This document shows positions 57,194 to 64,000 of a stretch of DNA of 64,000 bases, piece by piece. Below the pieces are notes generated by a model that worked only from the letters and a program-made list of their open reading frames with translations, was not told the origin of the DNA and did not search any database. The DNA is from Nostoc linckia FACHB-104 (GTDB lineage: Bacteria > Cyanobacteriota > Cyanobacteriia > Cyanobacteriales > Nostocaceae), in NCBI RefSeq assembly GCF_014696615.1, contig NZ_JACJQJ010000036.1:1-64000 (forward strand). The letters run 5' to 3'. How positions within the stretch are numbered: position 1 is the stretch's first letter; every line of letters begins with the position of its first letter. The position numbers were made by a program, and so were the translations under genes.

Positions 57194-57212
57194 TGTTGAG
57201 TAATTTACTTTA

Positions 57213-58124
57213 TTACTGACCTTGCTGATTAAGCATATCCATAGCTATTTTTAAACTATATTTCATGCGATTAAATGCTGCTGCTAATCCACCAATCTCA
57301 TCTTTATAATCTTCATTGAAACTAGATTCCATGTCACCCGTACTCACTTTTTGAGCAATTTTTTCTATTCTTCTAATGCGTTCAATGACCGTTTTTTTGA
57401 TTAAAAAGTTAATCAGAACAATGACAACAGCAAAGACAATAATTAATAGCCCCATCAGCCAAATCCAAGTTTGTTGAGCATTAATAAAAACCTCTTCCGA
57501 AGGAACAGAAATAATTTGAGCAGCCACAATTTCATTCAGTTTCCAGTTAAAGCCATTAGTCGAACCATAAGTAGCTAACTGGCTCTTAGGTGCTTGATCG
57601 GGAGTAGAATGGCATCGCAAACAACTCTGTTGTGTAACTGCTAAAGGCCGCGCTATGTAAAATACTGTACCTTCAGGAAAATCCCGAAAATCTGAGATTT
57701 CTTGCAGCTTAGGATTGTTACGGAATCGCTCTACAATTTGAGCTTCAAAAGGATCGGCTTTATCGCGTAAGTTAGTAGGATTAAGAGTTGCTTCTTTATA
57801 AAGAAAATTTTTATATTCTTCATTCTTACGCAAATTTTCAAATACTTCTGTCGCGGAGAAAGCTGGTATTGTTTCTGAGATAAACACTGGTTCTGTTTCC
57901 AGACGAGGCGCTAGTAAGGGATTAACACGATCCTGTGTGTATTTTCTTACTGAAGTCATGGTTTTAATGAGAATCAGTGCTTTTGCAGTCACTTCGTTTT
58001 GCGCTCTTTGCTGGAGTACACTTGATAAGACGGTACCGCTGACTACAATGCTAATGATAAAAACTATAATCAAAAGCAAATTAAACTTAGTACCAATTTT
58101 TAAGTTTTTTAGTTTGTCAAGCAT
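57213..58124 (-). CDS. Tll0287-like (DUF3365) heme-binding sensor with HAMP
   Basis: A 303-aa membrane protein. A signal anchor (about 14-36) leads into a periplasmic Tll0287-like domain with the c-type heme motif CLRCH (168-172), then a second helix (about 217-240) and a HAMP-like segment (RIRRIEKIAQKVSTGDMESS). There is no kinase or cyclase output, so it ends after HAMP. It could pass a redox or gas signal to a partner protein. It is divergent from a PhnD-like binding protein. Confidence 0.85.
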   Translation of the reverse strand: MLDKLKNLKIGTKFNLLLIIVFIISIVVSGTVLSSVLQQRAQNEVTAKALILIKTMTSVRKYTQDRVNPLLAPRLETEPVFISETIPAFSATEVFENLRKNEEYKNFLYKEATLNPTNLRDKADPFEAQIVERFRNNPKLQEISDFRDFPEGTVFYIARPLAVTQQSCLRCHSTPDQAPKSQLATYGSTNGFNWKLNEIVAAQIISVPSEEVFINAQQTWIWLMGLLIIVFAVVIVLINFLIKKTVIERIRRIEKIAQKVSTGDMESSFNEDYKDEIGGLAAAFNRMKYSLKIAMDMLNQQGQ

Positions 58125-58321
58125 AATTATTGTTTCTATACAAAATTTTACAGATTAGAACCTAAAGTTAAACCGACTAATTCTTACTTCTAGCTTTACT
58201 TATAACTGGTTTATAGCAGATACTTCAAAAGTAAACAATTATTAATTTACAGTACTATATGGCTAGAATTTAGCGAAATTCAGCCAAAAATCTAAATACT
58301 TCTTGATAAACAAAATTCGTA

Positions 58322-59182
58322 ATGTCTAGTAAATTATATCGTCGAATATTTCTGTTACAAATGCTGTTTTTGGCAGTAAAAGGATGTCAATCAAAACAGC
58401 AGCCTTCGGGCTCATTAACAGTTGGTAGTATTAGCTACGGTGGCGGTGAAGAAATAATTAACCAGTACGCGAAATTTAATCGCTACTTAGCTGAAAAAAC
58501 TAAATCACACGTTAAACTAGAACCTGCTTTTAATGAAAACAAAGCTATTGAGCGCCTGGAATCGCGTGCATGGTCTTTAGTATTTGCGCCACCAGGGTTA
58601 GCTGCAATTGCGATCGCGCGTTATCAATATTTGCCAATATTTCCTTTAGTAGGTGTAAGTAATCTGCGCTCGATTTTTGTCGTTCGCAAAGATAGCCCCA
58701 TTACTGAATTGAAACAGTTACAAGGTCAAACAGTGGCTTTAGGTCAACCCGGTTCAGCAACAGGATATTATTTCCCCCTGTTCAATCTTTATGGTTTGAT
58801 ACTGGCTGAAGTACTTTCTGCACCCACACCCAAAACCGTGATGGAATGGGTAGCCATAGGTAAAGCTACGGCTGGTGCTGTATCAATTGCAGAATTTAAT
58901 CTCTACAAAGCACAGTTACCACAAACTCAGTTTCGCATACTCCACACAGACCCGCATTATGTACCACCTGGCGTAGTTTTGATTGGCCCCAATGTGGAAC
59001 GCAATCGCCAAGAGTACATCCGCAAAGCCATGAGCGAGTTTCCTTCTGTATTAGCGCAAGAAGTTGGGTATGTACCCAATGGCAAAATCCCAGATTACCA
59101 ATACATGATTTCTGTAGTTGAACGAGTAAAATTGATTACTCCCCAACTCCAAACCAAACCTGTACGGCTAATTGTTAGTTAG
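58322..59182 (+). CDS. PhnD-type phosphonate/phosphite substrate-binding lipoprotein
   Basis: A 286-aa periplasmic binding protein of the PhnD/PtxB group. The N-terminus has a lipobox-like LAVKGC. The fold pattern GSISYGGGEEIINQYAKFNRYL and VALGQPGSATGYYFPLF is typical. No permease or ATPase gene follows, so the ligand is open. It is divergent from the Tll0287-like sensor, a pairing that may signal through the binding protein. That is inference from location. Confidence 0.82.
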   Translation: MSSKLYRRIFLLQMLFLAVKGCQSKQQPSGSLTVGSISYGGGEEIINQYAKFNRYLAEKTKSHVKLEPAFNENKAIERLESRAWSLVFAPPGLAAIAIARYQYLPIFPLVGVSNLRSIFVVRKDSPITELKQLQGQTVALGQPGSATGYYFPLFNLYGLILAEVLSAPTPKTVMEWVAIGKATAGAVSIAEFNLYKAQLPQTQFRILHTDPHYVPPGVVLIGPNVERNRQEYIRKAMSEFPSVLAQEVGYVPNGKIPDYQYMISVVERVKLITPQLQTKPVRLIVS

Positions 59183-59322
59183 TTTGTCATTGGTCATTGG
59201 TCATTTGTCATTGGTCATTTGTCATTTGTCATTTGTCATTGGTCATTTGGTTTAGGTATTTGGTAATGGGAATTTTTCCCCTTCCATTACCTATTACCCA
59301 TTACCCATTCCCCATTCCCCAG
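59183..59322. repeat. Two STRR tracts (GTCATTG/GTCATTT; CCCATTA)
   Basis: GTCATTG/GTCATTT heptamers at 59183-59250, then CCCATTA/CCCATTC units near 59282-59322. They fill the gap up to the glycosyltransferase. Confidence 0.85.
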
Positions 59323-59329
59323 TCTCCCT

Positions 59330-60592
59330 ATGCGATTTCTCTTTCTTCATAACAACTTTCCGGCACAGTACCGCCATATAGCACTAAGTCTCGCTCAAGA
59401 CCCTAATAATAAAGTGGTCTTTGCTACGAAAAATCGAGATGTGACTCTACCAGGTATCTATAAGGCTATTTTTGAACCTAGCCGCAATGCTCATCCTACA
59501 ACCCATCATTATGTGCAATCTCTAGAGAATGCTGTTTTGCATGGCCAAGCAGTTTATAAGGTGGCGGAACAACTCAAAGCACAAGGCTTTGTACCGGATG
59601 TAATTTGCGGTCATTCTGGCTGGGGGCCAACTTTATTTATGAAGGATGCATTCCCCAATACACCGCTGATTTGTTATTTTGAGTGGTTTTACCATGCTTA
59701 TGGCTCAGATGCAGATTTTGATCCTACAGATCCACTCAGCGTAGATGATGTAGCACGTATTCGGGTAAAAAATTCACCAATATTGATTGATTTATATACT
59801 TGCGATCGCGGTTTATCACCAACCTATTGGCAAAGATCCCAGTTTCCCCCAGAATTTCACAGCAAGATTTCTGTACTCCACGATGGAGTGGATACAGAAT
59901 TTTTTAAACCTCACCCCAACGCTAAATTAGTACTACCTAATCTTGACCTGTCAGGTGTCGATGAAATTGTTACCTATGTGGGACGGGGGATGGAACCATA
60001 TCGCGGTTTTCCGCAGTTTATGGAAACTATTGCTTATGTTCTGGAAAGAAGACCGAATTGCCATGTAGTAATTGTTGGCTCAGACAGAGTTTGCTATGGC
60101 AAAGCTTTACCAGATGGTATGACTTACAAAGAGCTGATGTTGAAAAAAGTGCCCCTAGATTTATCACGGGTTCATTTTACAGGCGCTTTGCCTTATGCCC
60201 AGTATTTACAAGTAATTCAAGCATCATCTGTCCATGTTTATTTAACCAGACCATTTGTACTTTCTTGGTCAATGATTGAGGCGATGTCCACAGGATGCTT
60301 AGTTTTAGGTTCTGATACCGGGCCTGTGACGGAAATTATTAAAGATGGGAAAAACGGTTTGCTGGTGGATTTCTTCTCACCGCAAAAGATAGCTGACCGC
60401 ATTGATGAAGTATTAGATCATCCAGACAAAATGGCGCAAATTCGAGTGAACGCCCGCAAAACAGTACTGGAACGTTACGATTTGGCTGATTTACTCCCGA
60501 AACATATTCAAATGATTAAGGATGTAGCTACTAATAAAACCACTGTGAAAGCCGCAAAACTTCCCAGTGGATTTGGCAAAAAAGTTAAATAG
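59330..60592 (+). CDS. Glycosyltransferase family 4 (GT-B) protein
   Basis: A 420-aa GT-B glycosyltransferase. The N-terminal lobe (FLFLHNNFPAQYRHIA) is followed by the C-terminal Rossmann lobe with YVGRGMEPYRGF, VIVGSD and the EX7E-type segment SWSMIEAMSTGCLVLGSDTG. The sugar donor and acceptor are unknown. It could act in cell-wall, exopolysaccharide or glycolipid synthesis. Its end overlaps the convergent MBL gene by 8 bp. Confidence 0.9.
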   Translation: MRFLFLHNNFPAQYRHIALSLAQDPNNKVVFATKNRDVTLPGIYKAIFEPSRNAHPTTHHYVQSLENAVLHGQAVYKVAEQLKAQGFVPDVICGHSGWGPTLFMKDAFPNTPLICYFEWFYHAYGSDADFDPTDPLSVDDVARIRVKNSPILIDLYTCDRGLSPTYWQRSQFPPEFHSKISVLHDGVDTEFFKPHPNAKLVLPNLDLSGVDEIVTYVGRGMEPYRGFPQFMETIAYVLERRPNCHVVIVGSDRVCYGKALPDGMTYKELMLKKVPLDLSRVHFTGALPYAQYLQVIQASSVHVYLTRPFVLSWSMIEAMSTGCLVLGSDTGPVTEIIKDGKNGLLVDFFSPQKIADRIDEVLDHPDKMAQIRVNARKTVLERYDLADLLPKHIQMIKDVATNKTTVKAAKLPSGFGKKVK

Positions 60593-61364
60593 TTACAGCG
60601 CGTTTGTGTAATTGCAATTGAATGCGATCGCCTGGTAATACTTCAAGTACTTGTGTGGTGAGATTGTTCTTTGCGAGTAACGAACGAAATTCTGCCACAC
60701 TCCCCACAGCCTGAAGAAATTTAGGTATCAAGCCTTCAAATATGACATTTTTGCCTGCGGCTGTGGGTAGCATTACCTGCGGTTGTAACCACTTGGCTAC
60801 TTCTAAAGCACCGTTTGTCCCTTTGATAATTGGCCCTACTAAAGGTAGTGTTAAGTCAACAATGGGTGTAATGATCACATCTACTGGTGCAGCCTGCTTT
60901 AATTGGGGGGAATGAGTACCATGTGGCTCATAATACAGGCTAAAACCACTTTCCAATTCCTTGAGGAGATAACCATTTTCAACTGCATTTGGCCCCACAA
61001 CAGAACCGGGAATAGCTTTAATTTCTACTTGATGATTTAATGTAAAGGCTTCACTGTGAGTTAAGACTGTCACAAAATTGTATCCCAACCCCTGCACTAC
61101 TTTGGCTGCATTAGGCGAAGCCACAACGGGAATTGTGCGGTCAAGCTGCTGGAGTGTAGGCGGGTGAGCATGATCTGGCAAACCCTGAGACAGCAGAATC
61201 AGGTCAATATTTTCTGGTATTGGGCGCTGTTGAGATAGAGAGCCTTTAAAGAACCAATCTACATTACCGAAAGTTAAGGAACCAACTAGCCAGGGGTCAA
61301 GTAGGATTTTTTTACCTGCGATTTCAATCAGCCAACTATTGTTGTCTAACCAAGTTAAGTACAT
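60585..61364 (-). CDS. MBL-fold metallo-hydrolase-like protein
   Basis: A 259-aa protein of the beta-lactamase-like fold (YLTWLDNNSWLIEIAGKKIL start; LLSQGLPDHAHPP). The usual HxHxDH metal motif is altered: SQGLPDHAH keeps the DH but lacks the first His, so metal binding may differ. Related proteins occur in cyanobacteria and plants. ATG 61364 was chosen over 61469, whose extension looks spurious. It is convergent with the glycosyltransferase. Confidence 0.82.
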   Translation of the reverse strand: MYLTWLDNNSWLIEIAGKKILLDPWLVGSLTFGNVDWFFKGSLSQQRPIPENIDLILLSQGLPDHAHPPTLQQLDRTIPVVASPNAAKVVQGLGYNFVTVLTHSEAFTLNHQVEIKAIPGSVVGPNAVENGYLLKELESGFSLYYEPHGTHSPQLKQAAPVDVIITPIVDLTLPLVGPIIKGTNGALEVAKWLQPQVMLPTAAGKNVIFEGLIPKFLQAVGSVAEFRSLLAKNNLTTQVLEVLPGDRIQLQLHKRAVTI

Positions 61365-61548
61365 AGCACAGTGAAGATAATACCTGCTTTTATTATGAGG
61401 GGGTTTTTGAAGAAGCAGGGGAACAGGGAGAAAGGGAAAGAAACTCTGATTAACCCTTACCCCGGCCACAGGCGGCGTTATAGATTAATTAATGTATCTG
61501 CAATACCGGACTGTTACTCAGCTCGGTCTCAAAAGCAAAGGTTTGGAG

Positions 61549-63048
61549 ATGTTTACTCTATCGGAAACTTCTATCGTTGCGACAATTGTGCTGGTAGCTT
61601 TCGCCATTTTAGGTTGGGGCTTTTATCGCGCCAGACCTTTTGGTAAACTGGGAATCTTTGCCTGGTTACAGTCGGTGGTGTTGATGGCTCCTTGGCTGTT
61701 GTTTTTTGGTTTGTTTGCAGCCGGAATCTACATCAACATAGTGGGTATATTGTTCTTGGTGGTGGCTTCTGCTGGATTGTACATCTATTTAGGGAAGCAG
61801 TTGCGCGCAGCTGGACAAGATGCTCTACTCAAACAAAAGGCAAATCAAAGGCTGGCGGCTGAGGCTTCATCTGAAGTCAATACCACAGAAAATTCCCAGC
61901 CTCCCGCAGGTGTTGCGGAACTAAAAGTTGAACTACTCACAATTCCCGAAGATGATTTAAACGCTATTAAGGGCATTTTTGGGATTGACACATTTTTTGC
62001 CACAGAAACCATCGCCTACCAGGAAGGAGCAATTTTTAAAGGTAATTTGCGGGGAGAAGCGCAGGAAGTTCACAATCGCCTGAGTACAAGTTTGCAAGAA
62101 AGAATAGGCGATCGCTATCGTTTATTTTTAGTGGAGAATACCGATGGCAGACCTGTGGTGATTGTTCTGCCTAGTCGCAACGATCCACGTCCCATGAACT
62201 TGGCGCAAAAGGCTTTTGCTGTCATCTTATTCCTAGCAACCATTGCTACTAGTTTAGAAGCGGCAGGGATACTGCTGAGTTTTGATTTATTTGGACAAAT
62301 ACAACGCCTACCAGAAACCTTACCTATTGGTATCGGTCTATTAACAATTTTGGTAGCCCATGAAATTGGTCATTGGGTAATGGCGCAGCGTTACAATGTG
62401 CGGCTTAGCTGGCCCTTCTTTCTCCCGGCTGTGCAAATTGGCTCTTTTGGTGCCATTACGCGGTTTGAGTCATTATTGCCCAACCGCACGGTACTATTTG
62501 ATATTTCCTTAGCAGGGCCTGCGGCTGGTGGAATTGTTTCTTTGGTAATGCTGATTGCTGGTTTGTTGCTGTCTCACCAAGGCAGTTTATTTCAAGTGCC
62601 AAATCAGTTTTTCCAAGGCTCAATTTTAGTAGGTAGCTTGGCGCGAGTTGTCCTCGGTTCGGCTCTACAGTCACCTTTGGTAAATGTCCATCCTTTAGTA
62701 GTGATTGGCTGGCTGGGGTTAGTGGTCACCGCTTTAAATTTAATGCCAGCTGGACAATTAGATGGGGGTAGGATTGTCCAAGCGATTTATGGGCGCAAAA
62801 CCGCAGGTAGAGCTAGCTTAGCAACCTTAATTTTGCTGGGTATAGTATCCCTAGCTAATCCTTTAGCGATGTACTGGGCAATTTTAATTCTGTTCTTACA
62901 ACGGGATTTAGAACGTCCCAGCCTGAATGAAATTAGCGAACCTGATGATGCAAGAGCCGGTTTAGGTCTTTTAGCACTCTTTTTGATGATTAGCACCCTC
63001 TTGCCCTTAACCCCCGCTTTGGCTGGGCGTTTAGGAATCGGCGGGTAG
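61549..63048 (+). CDS. Site-2 protease family zinc metalloprotease (EGY1-like)
   Basis: A 499-aa membrane protease with about eight helices. The zinc motif LVAHEIGHWVMAQRYN and the second motif LNLMPAGQLDGGR are intact. The N-terminal region before the protease domain (about 60-210) matches the cyanobacterial/plastid EGY type. It cuts membrane-bound regulators within the bilayer. ATG 61549 (MFTLSETSIV) was chosen over 61492 by comparison with related starts I recall. GGAG directly abuts the ATG, an odd spacing. Confidence 0.92.
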   Translation: MFTLSETSIVATIVLVAFAILGWGFYRARPFGKLGIFAWLQSVVLMAPWLLFFGLFAAGIYINIVGILFLVVASAGLYIYLGKQLRAAGQDALLKQKANQRLAAEASSEVNTTENSQPPAGVAELKVELLTIPEDDLNAIKGIFGIDTFFATETIAYQEGAIFKGNLRGEAQEVHNRLSTSLQERIGDRYRLFLVENTDGRPVVIVLPSRNDPRPMNLAQKAFAVILFLATIATSLEAAGILLSFDLFGQIQRLPETLPIGIGLLTILVAHEIGHWVMAQRYNVRLSWPFFLPAVQIGSFGAITRFESLLPNRTVLFDISLAGPAAGGIVSLVMLIAGLLLSHQGSLFQVPNQFFQGSILVGSLARVVLGSALQSPLVNVHPLVVIGWLGLVVTALNLMPAGQLDGGRIVQAIYGRKTAGRASLATLILLGIVSLANPLAMYWAILILFLQRDLERPSLNEISEPDDARAGLGLLALFLMISTLLPLTPALAGRLGIGG

Positions 63049-63195
63049 GAAGGGGATGAGGGAGATGGGGGAGATGAGGGGGATGAGGGAGATGAGGGGG
63101 ATGATGAGGATGATGAGGATAAGGGGAAATTTTTCTTACCATTACCCATTCCCCATTACCCATTCCCCATTACCCATTCCCCATTCCCCATTCCC
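63047..63195. repeat. G-rich repeat and STRR tract
   Basis: A purine-rich GGGGATGAG/GGAGATGAG array (63052-63122), then CCCATTA/CCCATTC units to 63195. Frames open through it are repeat-derived. Confidence 0.9.
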
Positions 63196-64000
63196 TACGG
63201 CTTCCACCCAGCTAGCAAATTTGGGTAGGCTGTGCGTGTGGGGAACATTTGCCCGAAGCTGGTTTGGCGGTCTAAAGGCTTTTCTTTACTCATGTTCCAG
63301 AGGGTTTCATAAAAGAAGAATGAGACTCCGGCAAAATTGCGATCGCGTACTTTTTGTACTTGTGTCTGAATTTGCTGCATGGGTATAGATCTGCCTTTTA
63401 GCCCAGATAAAATGCCAATACTCACGGGGATATGGCTACGTGCAGCTTTGACTTCTGGGTATTCTAATTCGCTAATAAAAACACTCAGGTCGTCGCGGTA
63501 GATTTGTAAGACCAAATCTTCTACCAATCCCAGGCGTTCCCATTTCTGCCAATCTGCTAAAAAGAATTCGTAGGAAAAACGCTGGGGATTGGGGGCGACG
63601 GATACTATACAATCTTTTTTAGCCGCTTTGATGGCTTTAAATACCCGTTTCATATAATCGGTGATTTTGTTTGCTCTCCAAGCTAGCCACTCTGGATCTT
63701 TAAAGTTGCTCGAAGGCGCACGTCCGCGATGCTCTTTTTTATACAGTGCCACTGTGTAAGGATCGTAGCCTAATTCTGAGGGCAAGCCAAAGTGGTCATC
63801 AAATTGAATCCCGTCGATATTGTAATTTTTAACGATTTCAACTATTAAATCTTGCATAAATTGCTGTACGTCTGGTCTAAAGGGACTCAGCCAAACTCGG
63901 TCATGAGTCCCTTCTTTGACAATGCGCGTACCGTTACTGCGATTCGTGAGCCATTGGGGATGACGTTTGGCTAATTGGGAATCAGCGGGAGCCATAAAGC
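63195..64000 (-). CDS. GHL10-type glycoside hydrolase, partial (5' end outside the window)
   Basis: At least 267 residues of the C-terminal part of a glycosyl hydrolase-like 10 (DUF187) protein. Catalytic-barrel segments are YNIDGIQFDDHFGLP, KAAKKDCIVSVAPNPQ and LVLQIYRDD. The start lies beyond base 64000: the frame is still open at the end of the window, and the Met at 63995 is internal. Full-length members are secreted or membrane proteins acting on cell-wall or surface glycans. The stop is followed by STRR DNA. Confidence 0.85.
   Translation of the reverse strand, partial: FMAPADSQLAKRHPQWLTNRSNGTRIVKEGTHDRVWLSPFRPDVQQFMQDLIVEIVKNYNIDGIQFDDHFGLPSELGYDPYTVALYKKEHRGRAPSSNFKDPEWLAWRANKITDYMKRVFKAIKAAKKDCIVSVAPNPQRFSYEFFLADWQKWERLGLVEDLVLQIYRDDLSVFISELEYPEVKAARSHIPVSIGILSGLKGRSIPMQQIQTQVQKVRDRNFAGVSFFFYETLWNMSKEKPLDRQTSFGQMFPTRTAYPNLLAGWKP

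Noticed and set aside
63056-63388. 110-codon plus-strand frame in the repeat tract at the site-2 protease end
   Set aside because: Its first half is GGGGATGAG and CCCATT repeat translation; the rest is antisense to the GHL10 gene.

Overview
The window comes from a filamentous, heterocyst-forming cyanobacterium of the Nostocales. Three things support this. It has fraC-fraD-fraE (filament integrity and septal junctions), and it has a patB/cnfR regulator (ferredoxin domain plus HTH) divergent from a cytochrome oxidase operon that resembles the heterocyst cox2 locus. GCGATCGC (HIP1) octamers are scattered throughout, and the intergenic DNA is full of 7-bp short tandem repeats of the CCCATTA/CCCATTC type. 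No rRNA, tRNA, CRISPR array, prophage or intact insertion sequence was recognised by eye.

Layout. 0.2-5.9 kb: a Wsp-like chemosensory operon (WspD-type CheW, CheA-REC, CheB/WspF), then a response-regulator/histidine-kinase fusion. 6.1-8.9 kb: a small minus-strand cluster of a DapA-like aldolase, a SAM methyltransferase and a heme-oxygenase-like diiron protein; its product is unknown. 9.4-13.2 kb: ctaC-ctaD-ctaE with a small membrane protein upstream. 14.8-16.4 kb: patB/cnfR. 16.7-22.6 kb: housekeeping and hypothetical genes, including a KGG stress protein and a tandem-duplicated CobO-like protein. 23-25.6 kb: fraCDE, with a MITE-like element between fraD and fraE. 25.7-27.6 kb: a pentapeptide-repeat protein, a 56-aa Ssl1498-type light-harvesting-like protein, a 21-bp tandem repeat and a lipoprotein. 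27.8-33.6 kb: a three-gene photoreceptor operon (CphB-type bacteriophytochrome, Rcp response regulator, large hybrid kinase with a cyanobacteriochrome-like GAF).

33.7-46 kb: mixed genes (DUF202, a membrane Ser/Thr kinase, alpha/beta hydrolase, orphan HicB, M15 peptidase, mnmG, a proline-rich membrane protein, map, bvdR). 46.6-50.5 kb: ferredoxin, SpoIID, sulfiredoxin, Dps and an HTH/GrpE-like protein, partly a peroxide-defence group. 51-52.4 kb: a convergent STAS and RsbU-type phosphatase pair (partner switching). 52.8-64 kb: DUF1350, a Ser/Thr kinase with duplicated C-terminal modules, a Tll0287-like heme sensor divergent from a PhnD-like binding protein, a glycosyltransferase, an MBL-fold protein, a site-2 protease and the 3' part of a GHL10 glycoside hydrolase.

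Shared themes are signalling (four histidine kinases, two Ser/Thr kinases, two bilin-type sensor candidates, a PP2C/STAS switch) and the heterocyst lifestyle (cnfR, cox2-like oxidase, fraCDE). Many small non-autonomous repeats (MITE-like elements with terminal inverted repeats, palindromes, tandem repeats) sit at gene ends. Identifications rest on recalled family motifs; no database search was run.
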